A DNA stretch of 37,878 bases from Verrucomicrobiota bacterium. GTDB taxonomy: Bacteria > Verrucomicrobiota > Lentisphaeria > Oligosphaerales > Oligosphaeraceae. Below, piece after piece: positions 25,183 through 33,047 of the stretch. How positions within the stretch are numbered: the stretch's first letter is position 1; the number at the start of each line of letters is the position of its first letter. Under the pieces are notes generated by a model. The model did not search any database. It saw only the letters and a program-made list of their open reading frames with translations, and was not told the DNA's origin. Where the stretch lies: the NCBI GenBank assembly GCA_019136135.1, contig JAGVUR010000055.1:1-37878 (forward strand), written 5' to 3'. The position numbers and the translations under genes were made by a program.

Positions 25183-27564
25183 ATGGAAGGTAAGCGCGAG
25201 AAGATTTTGATCAATCACGGCTGGCGTTTTTGGGGCAATCCCCGTCCGGTCAACGAGCCTAAGACAAAAGTTGCGATGTACTTGTCTGCGAAGACGGAGC
25301 GGTTGCGCTGGGGGCCGGGGAGCTATCAACACGGCGATATCGCCGAACATTGGCATGGCGGGGAGCTGTGCGACGAGCCATGGCAGGCAGTCGATCTTCC
25401 CCACGACTACATCATCGAGCAGGCCCCCGATCCCAGCGAGGCCGGTCCACTGGGCTACTTCAAGTACTTTCCTGCCTGGTACAGAAAGCACTTCTCGGTG
25501 CCTGAATCGGACGAAGGACGCAGGATCTCGATCTATTTCGAGGGCATCACCGGCTTGTCGGACATCTATTTGAACGGTTGTTTCCTGAAGCATCACGAAG
25601 GCGGCTACACGTCCTTTGAGGTTGACATCACGGATCTTGTTCGTTTCGGGGAGAAGGTTGACAACGTAATCGCGGTCTATGTCAATCCGACTTCATACGA
25701 GACCTGGTGGTATGCGGGTGGCGGAATCTACAGGAACGTCTGGCTGGTCAAGACGGATCTTGTCGCCGTTGATTTGTGGGGCGTGTTCGTCCCGGTCAAG
25801 AAGATTGCCGGGAACGAATGGGATGTTCCGTTGGAAGTTACGGTTCGCAACGATGGGGATGCGGCGGTTGACGTTGAGGTCACCGGGCGGATATTGAGTC
25901 CAAGCGGCGAAGAAGTCGGTCTTGTCGATGCTTTTGGCGGTCAGGTTGCACGCTATGACAAGTCGACATTTTCCGGCGGTACCAAGTTGAGTTCTCCCGC
26001 ATTGTGGGATTTGGACGCTCCGAATCAATACACGATGGAAGTGACGGTGAAGAAGCGTGTCGGGGATGCGTACGAGGTTTGCGATGTGGTAAACCAGCGG
26101 TTTGGCTTCCGCGAGATCGAATGGAGCGGCGAGACTGGATTCTGGCTGAATGGGTGCAATGTCAAGCTGAAAGGCGTGTGCGGTCACTTGGATTTCGGCT
26201 TGACGGGAAAAGCGGTGCCGGACAATATCTGCCGATACAAGATGCAGATGATCAAGGAAATGGGTGCCAATGCGTTCCGGACAAGCCATTACCCGCATCA
26301 GGAGGCGACGATGGATGCCTGCGATGAAATGGGCATCATGGTCATGGGTGAAACCAGGCGCTTCGAATCCAGCGAGGAAGGCCTGTCGCAAATGGAGATG
26401 CTGGTGAAGCGGGACAGGAACAGGCCGTCGGTCATCCTGTGGTCAACGGGCAACGAGGAGCATTACCACCAATTGGAGCAGGGCAAGCGGATCCACAAGA
26501 AGCTCGAGAATGTGGCGTTGCGCTTGGATCCGACTCGGCTGGTCACGTCCGCGATGGTCGAACCGCTGAAGAGCAAGGTTGCGGAAATCGCGTCGGTAAT
26601 CGGCTTCAATTATGGCATGAGGGATTTGGAGGCTGCTCACGAGAAGTATCCGGATCGCCCCTTTGTTTCCAGCGAGAACTGCGCGGTGGCATCGACTCGC
26701 GGTTGGTACTACGGGGATACGACTGCGGCGCGCGGACTGATGGATGCCCGCGACCGTAATTCGCCGCACGACCCGTGGTATTTCGGTCGCGAGTTGACTT
26801 GGAAGTACGTGATGGAGCATCCTTGGAATGCCGGTACGTTCCAATGGGATGCCTTCGAACATCGTGGCGAGGCGATTTGGCCGCGCCTGTGTTCGGTTTC
26901 CGGGGCGATTGACTTGTTCTTGCAGCGCAAGGACGCATTTTACCAGAACCAGTCCCATTGGCTTGACATGCCGATGGTGCACATCTTGCCCCATTGGAAC
27001 CACAGCGGCATGGACGGCTTTCCGTTCCAGGTCTGGGCATACACGAATTGCGACGAAGTCGAGCTGTTCCTGAACGGCGAGAGCTTGGGACGCAAGGTCG
27101 TGGAGCGTTGGTTGCACGTGTCTTGGGACGTGTCGTACACGCCTGGTCGTTTGGAGGCCATTGCGTACAAGGGCGGCGTTGAAGTTGCCCGTTGCGTTCG
27201 CGAGACCACGGGCGAGCCTGTAGGCTTGGCGTTGCGCCTGGAGAACGGCCCCGTCAAGGCAAACGGACTGGACATCGCCTTGTTTACCTGCGTGGCGCTG
27301 GATGCCGAAGGACGTGAAGTGCCCGATGCGACGCCGATGGTGTACTTCGATTGCGTCGGCGGCGGCAAGATCGTCGGGACGGGTTCGAGCAACATTGACC
27401 ACACTCCGGTGCCATGTCTGGATCGCAAGATGTACGCGGGCAAGATCAGCGTCGCTATCAAGGTCGGCTTCCCGCCGAAGGGAAGCGATACGGTGAAGGT
27501 GACCTTGATTGCCAAATCGGATATGTTGAAAGGCACGTTCCTGACCATCGAGGCAAAGCGTTGA
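25183..27564 (+). CDS. Glycoside hydrolase family 2 protein (beta-galactosidase-like)
   Basis: The 793-residue enzyme starts at ATG 25183 with GAGG 9 bp upstream. No signal peptide is seen, so it should be cytoplasmic. The N-terminal sugar-binding jelly-roll shows WQAVDLPHDYIIEQ and RKHFSVPE, followed by an immunoglobulin-like domain. The TIM barrel carries FRTSHYPHQEATMDACDEMGI and VILWSTGNEE, where Glu425 is the likely acid/base. SSENCAVAS holds the likely nucleophile Glu498. The C-terminal region (DEVELFLNGESLG...) resembles the DUF4982 and GH2 C-terminal domains. It is first in an operon with an MFS transporter, suggesting hydrolysis of imported oligosaccharides. Sugar specificity is not known. 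Confidence 0.88.
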   Translation: MEGKREKILINHGWRFWGNPRPVNEPKTKVAMYLSAKTERLRWGPGSYQHGDIAEHWHGGELCDEPWQAVDLPHDYIIEQAPDPSEAGPLGYFKYFPAWYRKHFSVPESDEGRRISIYFEGITGLSDIYLNGCFLKHHEGGYTSFEVDITDLVRFGEKVDNVIAVYVNPTSYETWWYAGGGIYRNVWLVKTDLVAVDLWGVFVPVKKIAGNEWDVPLEVTVRNDGDAAVDVEVTGRILSPSGEEVGLVDAFGGQVARYDKSTFSGGTKLSSPALWDLDAPNQYTMEVTVKKRVGDAYEVCDVVNQRFGFREIEWSGETGFWLNGCNVKLKGVCGHLDFGLTGKAVPDNICRYKMQMIKEMGANAFRTSHYPHQEATMDACDEMGIMVMGETRRFESSEEGLSQMEMLVKRDRNRPSVILWSTGNEEHYHQLEQGKRIHKKLENVALRLDPTRLVTSAMVEPLKSKVAEIASVIGFNYGMRDLEAAHEKYPDRPFVSSENCAVASTRGWYYGDTTAARGLMDARDRNSPHDPWYFGRELTWKYVMEHPWNAGTFQWDAFEHRGEAIWPRLCSVSGAIDLFLQRKDAFYQNQSHWLDMPMVHILPHWNHSGMDGFPFQVWAYTNCDEVELFLNGESLGRKVVERWLHVSWDVSYTPGRLEAIAYKGGVEVARCVRETTGEPVGLALRLENGPVKANGLDIALFTCVALDAEGREVPDATPMVYFDCVGGGKIVGTGSSNIDHTPVPCLDRKMYAGKISVAIKVGFPPKGSDTVKVTLIAKSDMLKGTFLTIEAKR

Positions 27565-27598
27565 GGAAATCAGGGACGAGGTTGGATACGGCTGGATT

Positions 27599-28867
27599 AT
27601 GATACTTGATCATCCATTGAATGAAGAGCAACGGCTCAAGGCGCAACGGAATTTTTCCCGTTTCAACTTGTTGAACGGCGCATCGTACATGTGTTTGGGC
27701 GAAACCGTGGTGGTCTTGCTGGCGATCAAGTTGGATTCGCCCGATAGGGTACTGGTGTTCATCAGTGCGATGATGTACCTTGGGTACATATTGCTGCCGT
27801 TTGGCGTCATGCGTACGGGGCGTGTTGGCGCTGCTCGCAGCCAGGCTGATTTCTGGGTGTTGCGCAATGTGTCCGCGTTGATCGTCGCCTCAAGTTCAAT
27901 AGTCTATCTGGTGCGTCCTCCCTTGTCCTGGCTGACGCTGCTGTTCGGATGCTTTTTATTCTATGGTTGCCGGGCAGCCGGATTGGTCATGGCGCAACCC
28001 TTGATCGGGGATTTTACGACTGACGATGACCGTGCTCGATTTTTGGGAACGACCAACTCGTATTTCTACGCCGCGTCGGTGTTTTCCCTGGTGACTGTCA
28101 GCCTGGTGTTGCGTCGATTTGACAGCATGTGGGCGTTGACCGGGATCATCGTGGCAGGGTCTTGCCTAGGTGTGTTTGCGTCCAGCTTTGTCCGGCGGAT
28201 TGACGAATCGAGCGCGATCCGCGATTCCGCCAGGAAGCCGATGCTGCCCCAGTTGAAGACGATTCTCGGGGATTCTGTCTTGCGTCGTCAGATTTACGCT
28301 TGCGTGATGTTCAACTTGGCGAGTATCTTTTTGCATTCGATGACGGTTGCAGCCGTGAAGCGTGCGTACGGGTTCAGCGATACGAAGGCGTTGGTCATGT
28401 CGGCGGTACAATTTGCGGCTGCCGTAGTAGGTTCGAAGCTTACGTCCCGGATAGCTGATCGGCATGGTGCGAAGGCGCTGATGATTGTGGGCTACCTGTT
28501 GATATTTCCGCTGTGCTTGTTTTGGTTGCTGGTGCCTGCCGGATTGTCCGGGAGCGGCTTGACATCGTTGGTGTTTTTGTATCCGTTCATAAACCTTGGG
28601 ATATATGGTGCCTTTATGAACAATGCTCCTGTGGTGTACTTTTTGAAATCTGTGCCGAAGGAGCGCCAGGTAGCGGGAATCATGTTCATCAACTTTGTGA
28701 CGGGATGTGTGGCCAGTTTGCTGGGGATGTTTCTTGCGGATCTCATGCTGTCGTTTGCAGAGCATATGTATGGTTCCGGGATGCCGATGTACAGGGCATA
28801 CTTTGCCGGTGCGACTGTGATTTTGCTTGGTGGGCTGGTGTTTTTCAAGCGTCTTAAACGAGTTTAA
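27599..28867 (+). CDS. Major facilitator superfamily transporter
   Basis: This 422-residue inner-membrane protein begins 34 bp after the GH2 stop. About twelve hydrophobic segments are visible, from GASYMCLGETVVVLLAI through YFAGATVILLGGLVFF. A cytoplasmic middle loop (RRIDESSAIRDSARKPMLPQLKTILGD, about 201-227) divides two six-helix halves, and KLTSRIADRHGAKALMIVGY is the typical MFS loop motif in the second half. Position in the operon implies import of the GH2 substrate or release of its product. Specificity cannot be read. Confidence 0.82.
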   Translation: MILDHPLNEEQRLKAQRNFSRFNLLNGASYMCLGETVVVLLAIKLDSPDRVLVFISAMMYLGYILLPFGVMRTGRVGAARSQADFWVLRNVSALIVASSSIVYLVRPPLSWLTLLFGCFLFYGCRAAGLVMAQPLIGDFTTDDDRARFLGTTNSYFYAASVFSLVTVSLVLRRFDSMWALTGIIVAGSCLGVFASSFVRRIDESSAIRDSARKPMLPQLKTILGDSVLRRQIYACVMFNLASIFLHSMTVAAVKRAYGFSDTKALVMSAVQFAAAVVGSKLTSRIADRHGAKALMIVGYLLIFPLCLFWLLVPAGLSGSGLTSLVFLYPFINLGIYGAFMNNAPVVYFLKSVPKERQVAGIMFINFVTGCVASLLGMFLADLMLSFAEHMYGSGMPMYRAYFAGATVILLGGLVFFKRLKRV

Positions 28868-28888
28868 GATGGATGGAGGTACGGTGAG

Positions 28889-30214
28889 ATGAAAAAAGGA
28901 CTTCGCGGTTCGTTGGCATTGGCTCGTCGCCTTGTAGGGTGCCTGGCATTTATTGTAGTTTTGGCGGCGTTTTCCGGTTGGGTGGCGTGGGTTGGCTGGC
29001 TGATGCGCTTTCATGTCGCTCCCAGTTGGCTTGGTATGCTGTCGCTATGCACTGTTGGCGTCATCGCGACATTTGCGTTCATCGTAGTGGCGACGTTGTT
29101 GCTTGGGCGTGTTTACTGCTCTGTTTTGTGTCCGTTGGGTTTGCTGCAGGATTTTATTCACTGGGTATCACGTCGCAAGTCACAGAAGCTATTCCGTTTA
29201 GGCTGGTTGCGCGGCTTGGTATTTGGTTTGGTGTTTGGTTTGTCTTTGTTTGGTTGGGCGCTTGGATTTCGGTTGCTGGAACCGTATTCGTCATTGGGTC
29301 GTGTCTTGGCGCTTACGAGTTTGCCAGGTGTTGTGCTGGTGTTGGCTCTTTTGGGTGTGATTCTTCGTCAGCGTTTGTTTTGCAAGAGTCTTTGTCCGGT
29401 GGGCACCTTTTTGGGTTGGATATCGGGTTTGAGTCCGTTGAAGTTGCGGATTTCAGAGAGTTGCGTTGGCTGCGGAAAATGCGCGAAGGTCTGCAATGCG
29501 GGATGCATTGACGTGGAGGGGAAGCGGATTGACAATGGGCGTTGCGTCCGTTGCCTGAATTGCATTTCGTCCTGTCCCGCGGGAGCGATTGCCTGGGGCT
29601 TGAAGCCTAAGCAGGCGCCTATGTCCGTGCCGGACAGACGCGATTTTCTGATGCAATGTGGCTTCAGCATATTGGGGCTTTGCATTGGCGGCGCGTTGTC
29701 TGGCGCTGTTGGTCGTCTTGCGCATTCGTTGGCCGAGGTGTCGAAGGAGTTTGTTTTGCCTCCTGGAGCTGGTGATGCCGATCGTTTGGCTCGTCTCTGC
29801 ACGGCATGTGGGCTATGCGTCGCCAATTGCCCGACCAATGTCATAGTGCTCAAAACCGGCGGCTTGCCGCACTTGAATTTTGCTCATGGCAACTGCCAAT
29901 TCGATTGCAACCGATGCTCGTCAATCTGCCCAACAGGCGCGTTGAAGCCATTGGATTTGGCGACGAAGCATCGGACTCGGATCGGGCAAGTCGTGTTTAA
30001 TGCCAAGGTTTGCAAGGTCTTCAGTGAAGAGGAACCCTGCGGCAAGTGCGCCGAGGTCTGTAAGATTGAAGCGGTTGTCTTGCGGAAGACTACGGGTGCG
30101 CCCAGGTTCAAGCGCGATCTATGCATTGGTTGCGGGTCGTGCGTGAACGTCTGCCCCACGAAGGCTCTTGAAATCAAGGTCGTGGAAAGCCAGACTTTGG
30201 TAGGACAAGAATAG
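28889..30214 (+). CDS. Membrane polyferredoxin (NapH-NapG-like) with internal twin-arginine motif
   Basis: The 441-residue protein starts at ATG 28889 with GGAGG upstream. The N-terminal half has about four membrane helices and two NapH/NosR-like motifs, YCSVLCPLG (76-84) and FCKSLCPVG (164-172). Cysteine clusters follow at 192-202, 219-229, 304-314, 336-347, 384-391 and 412-422, enough for about four [4Fe-4S] centres. Between them PDRRDFLMQ (248-256) precedes a hydrophobic stretch, as in a Tat signal, so the last third may be exported like NapG. It should carry electrons between the membrane and an extracytoplasmic enzyme. No partner oxidoreductase is in the window. It is co-directional with a sugar operon, which is odd. 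Confidence 0.82.
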   Translation: MKKGLRGSLALARRLVGCLAFIVVLAAFSGWVAWVGWLMRFHVAPSWLGMLSLCTVGVIATFAFIVVATLLLGRVYCSVLCPLGLLQDFIHWVSRRKSQKLFRLGWLRGLVFGLVFGLSLFGWALGFRLLEPYSSLGRVLALTSLPGVVLVLALLGVILRQRLFCKSLCPVGTFLGWISGLSPLKLRISESCVGCGKCAKVCNAGCIDVEGKRIDNGRCVRCLNCISSCPAGAIAWGLKPKQAPMSVPDRRDFLMQCGFSILGLCIGGALSGAVGRLAHSLAEVSKEFVLPPGAGDADRLARLCTACGLCVANCPTNVIVLKTGGLPHLNFAHGNCQFDCNRCSSICPTGALKPLDLATKHRTRIGQVVFNAKVCKVFSEEEPCGKCAEVCKIEAVVLRKTTGAPRFKRDLCIGCGSCVNVCPTKALEIKVVESQTLVGQE

Positions 30215-30231
30215 CTAAGGAGTGAGAATAG

Positions 30232-31368
30232 ATGAAGAAAAAGGTATTTGTATCAGGTTGCTTCGACATGCTCCATTCGGGCCATGTGGCATTTTTCGAG
30301 GAGGCGGCAAGCTATGGCGACCTGTATGTAGGCTTGGGATCGGACGCTACAATCTTCGAACTCAAGGGGCGGAAAACCATCAATCCCGACGCGGAACGCC
30401 TCTATATGGTCAAGGCCCTGCGATGCGTCAAGGACGCCTGGATCAACTCCGGCTCGGGCATTATGGATTTCGAAAAGGAAGTCCGGGAGCTGAAGCCAGA
30501 TATCTTCTTCGTCAATACTGACGGCCTTTCCCCCACCAAACAGGCGTTTTGCAAGGAACTGGGTATCGAGTTGGTGGTGAGCAAGCGTATCCCCCATGGG
30601 AATTTGCCTGCGCGTTCGACGACTGCTTTGCGGCAGGAATGCACGATTCCGTACCGGCTTGAAATGGGTGGCGGGTGGCTGGACCAACCCTTCGTCAATC
30701 AATTCGCACCGGGTTCCGTGATCGTGATGGCGATTCAACCGCAAATGGAGTTCAACCATCGGTCCGGGATGGCGACTTCATCACGCCAAACCGCGATTCG
30801 CCTTTGGCATACGGCCATTCCAGAGGGCGACAGGAAAGAGCTGGCGCATACCTTGTTCTGCGTTGACAACCCGCCTGGCACCAGGATCATCTCGGGTTCC
30901 CAGGACCATCTTGGACTCCTTCTGCCAGGAATCAACAAGCTGAACTACGACAACGGATACTGGCCCGTTTCAATCGAGTCGAAAACCGACCGCGATACGC
31001 TGGAGTTCGTGCAACGGCACGTATCGCTGATCGCGTTGCCGCCGCGCCGTGACAACTATTCGCCTCTGAGCAATACGGATGTGACTGCCGAGAAGGTGCT
31101 TGAGCTGGCGAGGCAGACGGATCGGATCTGGGATGCGATCATGAAGCGTGACGTTGGCGAGTGGGGGGCGGCGACGACGGCGTCCTTCAAGGCGCAATTA
31201 GCAATGTTCCCGAATATGATTTCGGATGAAATGCTTTCGGCCATAGAATCGATTTCCGGTCGCGCTAGTGGCTGGAAAATTTCTGGTGCTGGCGGTGGTG
31301 GGTACTTGATAGCCATCTCCGAGGAGCCTTTGCCGAACGCCATCAAGGTCAGTCCTTGCCTGGACTAG
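30232..31368 (+). CDS. Nucleotidyltransferase-GHMP sugar kinase fusion
   Basis: The 378-residue protein starts at ATG 30232 with AAGGAG upstream, 17 bp after the polyferredoxin. Residues 1-135 form a cytidylyltransferase-like domain: GCFDMLHSGHV (9-19) is the HxGH nucleotide site and RSTTALR (128-134) the second motif. From about 138 a GHMP kinase begins: RLEMGGGWLD (142-151), SGMATSSR (178-185; phosphate loop), SGSQDHLG (221-228) and KISGAGGGG (349-357). The GSQDxxG stretch is seen in heptose/fucose-type kinases. A two-step route, sugar to sugar-1-phosphate to NDP-sugar, is inferred. The real substrates are unknown. The kinase domain is at the short end of the family. Confidence 0.78.
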   Translation: MKKKVFVSGCFDMLHSGHVAFFEEAASYGDLYVGLGSDATIFELKGRKTINPDAERLYMVKALRCVKDAWINSGSGIMDFEKEVRELKPDIFFVNTDGLSPTKQAFCKELGIELVVSKRIPHGNLPARSTTALRQECTIPYRLEMGGGWLDQPFVNQFAPGSVIVMAIQPQMEFNHRSGMATSSRQTAIRLWHTAIPEGDRKELAHTLFCVDNPPGTRIISGSQDHLGLLLPGINKLNYDNGYWPVSIESKTDRDTLEFVQRHVSLIALPPRRDNYSPLSNTDVTAEKVLELARQTDRIWDAIMKRDVGEWGAATTASFKAQLAMFPNMISDEMLSAIESISGRASGWKISGAGGGGYLIAISEEPLPNAIKVSPCLD

Positions 31369-31414
31369 TGGATCCACCTCAACAAAGTCATTGAAAATGG
31401 CGTTTTCAGGGAAA

Positions 31415-31455
31415 CCACGAATGGACGCGAATAAACACCAATGATTTTACGATTT
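31415..31455. repeat. Degenerate CGAATnnAC intergenic repeat
   Basis: CCACGAATGGACGCGAATAA continues as ACACCAATGATTTTACGATT, three or four diverged roughly 10-base units of the form cgaatgnacn. I recall similar ACGAATGGACACGAATAAACACGAA strings between genes in many environmental bacteria. This is memory, not a search. Confidence 0.45.
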
Positions 31456-31494
31456 GGGCATCTGTCCTCCACGGGCTTCCCCAAAAATAAAAAA

Positions 31495-31551
31495 GTGACG
31501 CTTCGCCTATGTTGCTTTAGCATTAAACAACCAACATAGGAGAAACGTCAC
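31495..31551 (+). promoter_or_regulatory. Imperfect 20-bp inverted repeat that buries a ribosome binding site
   Basis: Arms 31495-31514 and 31532-31551 match at 18 of 20 positions (GTGACG...CCTATGTTG and CAACATAGG...CGTCAC) around a 17-base loop. AGGAG (31538-31542) inside the right arm sits 9 bp before ATG 31552, so folding would hide it. It could be a translational switch of a former transposase gene, or an insertion-sequence end. Confidence 0.5.
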
Positions 31552-31738
31552 ATGCTGAAATACTTGTGGTTCACGAGTCCCTAAGAAGGCGCCTGTCGCC
31601 AAAGGAACGACGGTGCGGAACCATCTGGCACATCGGCTGTGGACCGTCAACCGGTTCGAGTTGGCGACAGACGAATGGAAGACGTTCACTGGAAAGATCA
31701 AGGGAATCTCGAAGGGCGGAATGGGCTACTCGCAATAG
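31552..31738 (+). pseudogene. Gene remnant, possibly from a transposon
   Basis: An ATG (31552) behind AGGAG encodes only MLKYLWFTSP and stops at 31582-31584. A different frame then reads KKAPVAKGTTVRNHLAHRLW, then TVNRFELATDEWKTFTGKIK, then GISKGGMGYSQ and a stop at 31736-31738. The second part looks like the true C-terminus of a protein, so a frameshift or deletion has probably joined two pieces. I do not recognise the family. The inverted repeat just upstream makes a mobile-element origin plausible. It is too short to be a working transposase. Confidence 0.35.
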
Positions 31739-31781
31739 TGGTGGTCCTGCACGGCAAGAGCCTCTTCATCCTTGGTTAGGC

Positions 31782-32393
31782 TTACTCTTTTTTAGGGAAG
31801 GGGTGTCTGGGGGCTTTTTTGTCTGGTCTTTTTGTTTCGAGGAAGAATTTGACCCTGCTTTTGTTGATTTCGTCTTTTTGCTCTTCCATTTCCGCGAGGT
31901 GTTTGGTCAAATTTTCGAGTCTGGCTCTTGATTCATTGAGCATGGCCTCCATACATTCTGCGACTGTAGCCTCGAGTTCTTTTTTTATCTGCTCCTTTTC
32001 CTCGTCAGTTCTTGCGATTTGGTATTGTTCTCCTAGTTCCCAGCATTTTTTCTCGAGTTTCATCGCCTTTGTCGGCGCCCATGCGTATCTTGGGTAGAGC
32101 TTTCTCAATTCACGGAAGTATTGTTCCTGGTCTGTTTTGCGGAGTTTTTCGATTCTTTGGTATTCTTTTGGGTCGTCAACCTTAAGTTTTTCGAGGATTC
32201 TGTTGAATTCATCTGCTTTTCTCCGTGCCCATCCACCGCCGGGTCGATGGTGTGGCATATGGGGTCTCTGTTCATTTTGTTCAGATGCCTGGGGCGCAGG
32301 GTCGGTTCCCGACGGATTGTTTGGGTTGTCCTGGGCGTAGAGTCCGCCGATTAGAATGGATGCCAAGGCGAGCGCAATGAGTTGTTTACGCAT
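31782..32393 (-). CDS. Exported coiled-coil protein of ECF sigma operon
   Basis: The 203-residue protein starts at ATG 32393 with GAGG 6 bp upstream; the longer frame to 32558 overlaps the anti-sigma gene. Signal peptide MRKQLIALALASILIGGLYA is clear. A Pro/Gln-rich linker (about 24-55) leads to a highly charged helical region (ADEFNRILEKLKVDDPKEYQRIEKLR and EEKEQIKKELEATVAECMEAM), predicted as a coiled coil. The form recalls periplasmic CpxP/ZraP-like sensor proteins found beside ECF sigma factors, but this is only resemblance. It is the last gene after the sigma and anti-sigma genes, 28 bp downstream, so it is probably part of that signalling unit. Confidence 0.68.
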   Translation of the reverse strand: MRKQLIALALASILIGGLYAQDNPNNPSGTDPAPQASEQNEQRPHMPHHRPGGGWARRKADEFNRILEKLKVDDPKEYQRIEKLRKTDQEQYFRELRKLYPRYAWAPTKAMKLEKKCWELGEQYQIARTDEEKEQIKKELEATVAECMEAMLNESRARLENLTKHLAEMEEQKDEINKSRVKFFLETKRPDKKAPRHPFPKKE

Positions 32394-32421
32394 GGGGTAC
32401 CTCGTTTCATATATGTTAAAC

Positions 32422-33027
32422 TTAGAGCAGTGTGCCATAGATGTAGGATTCAAGATTGAGGATGGAGTCCGAGAGTGTCTTGAAGTCTGAATTGACATCG
32501 TCGTTGTAGGACTGGTTGTGCTGCCAGTCAAACGGGGAGATGGAGCTGTCATCGGCATTGAGGATTGAGCAGGTCATTTGAAAGTCGAGGTCATTGAGCG
32601 ATTCTTCTGTAGAGATCCAGGTTGTCATCAGGCTTTCCATCGTCGGGGTCAGGGGCGCCTGGGTTGATCCTGCGATGGTTTCTTGGGGTGTCGCCTCCGT
32701 GGGATCGGCATTGTTTTGGACGATGATGGAGATCGTTGCCAGGATTGCGACGAATGCGGCAGCGAAAGCGGTTGCGTAGCGGAAACGCCTGCGGATTCTC
32801 GAGAGTTTCCATTGGGTTCGAACTGTGCCTAGGATTGCGTTGTCCAGTTCAGGGGCTGGTTGATTGCAACCTGACAGGATCAGTGCCTGGCGGAATCGCC
32901 TGCAATCAGGGCATGAGCCAAGGTGTTCCTTGAGGGCATCCGTGACCTGGTTGCCTTGGATGAGCTGGAATTGTACCTGATGGCAGGTCGTGTCCTGGGG
33001 AACTTGGTTTGTGGAGTTGGTGTTCAT
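32422..33027 (-). CDS. Anti-sigma factor with zinc-finger-type domain
   Basis: The 201-residue protein starts at ATG 33027, 20 bp after the sigma gene stop. HLGSCPDC (35-42) is the H-x3-C-x2-C signature of zinc-binding anti-sigma (ZAS) domains, and Cys15-His16 may add ligands. One membrane helix follows at about 85-104 (ATAFAAAFVAILATISIIVQ). The remainder would be extracytoplasmic and is rich in Ser, Thr and Asp. It should hold the adjacent ECF sigma factor inactive until a signal at the envelope releases it. Confidence 0.82.
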   Translation of the reverse strand: MNTNSTNQVPQDTTCHQVQFQLIQGNQVTDALKEHLGSCPDCRRFRQALILSGCNQPAPELDNAILGTVRTQWKLSRIRRRFRYATAFAAAFVAILATISIIVQNNADPTEATPQETIAGSTQAPLTPTMESLMTTWISTEESLNDLDFQMTCSILNADDSSISPFDWQHNQSYNDDVNSDFKTLSDSILNLESYIYGTLL

Positions 33028-33047
33028 AGTCGATGGATTTGGTCTGG

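Noticed and set aside
31566..31931. Plus-strand frame of 121 residues over the 31.6-kb remnant
   Set aside because: It runs through the remnant in a different frame and into the antisense of the exported coiled-coil gene; no coding features.
32394..32558. N-terminal extension of the exported coiled-coil protein
   Set aside because: It overlaps the anti-sigma gene and hides a perfect signal peptide starting at 32393.
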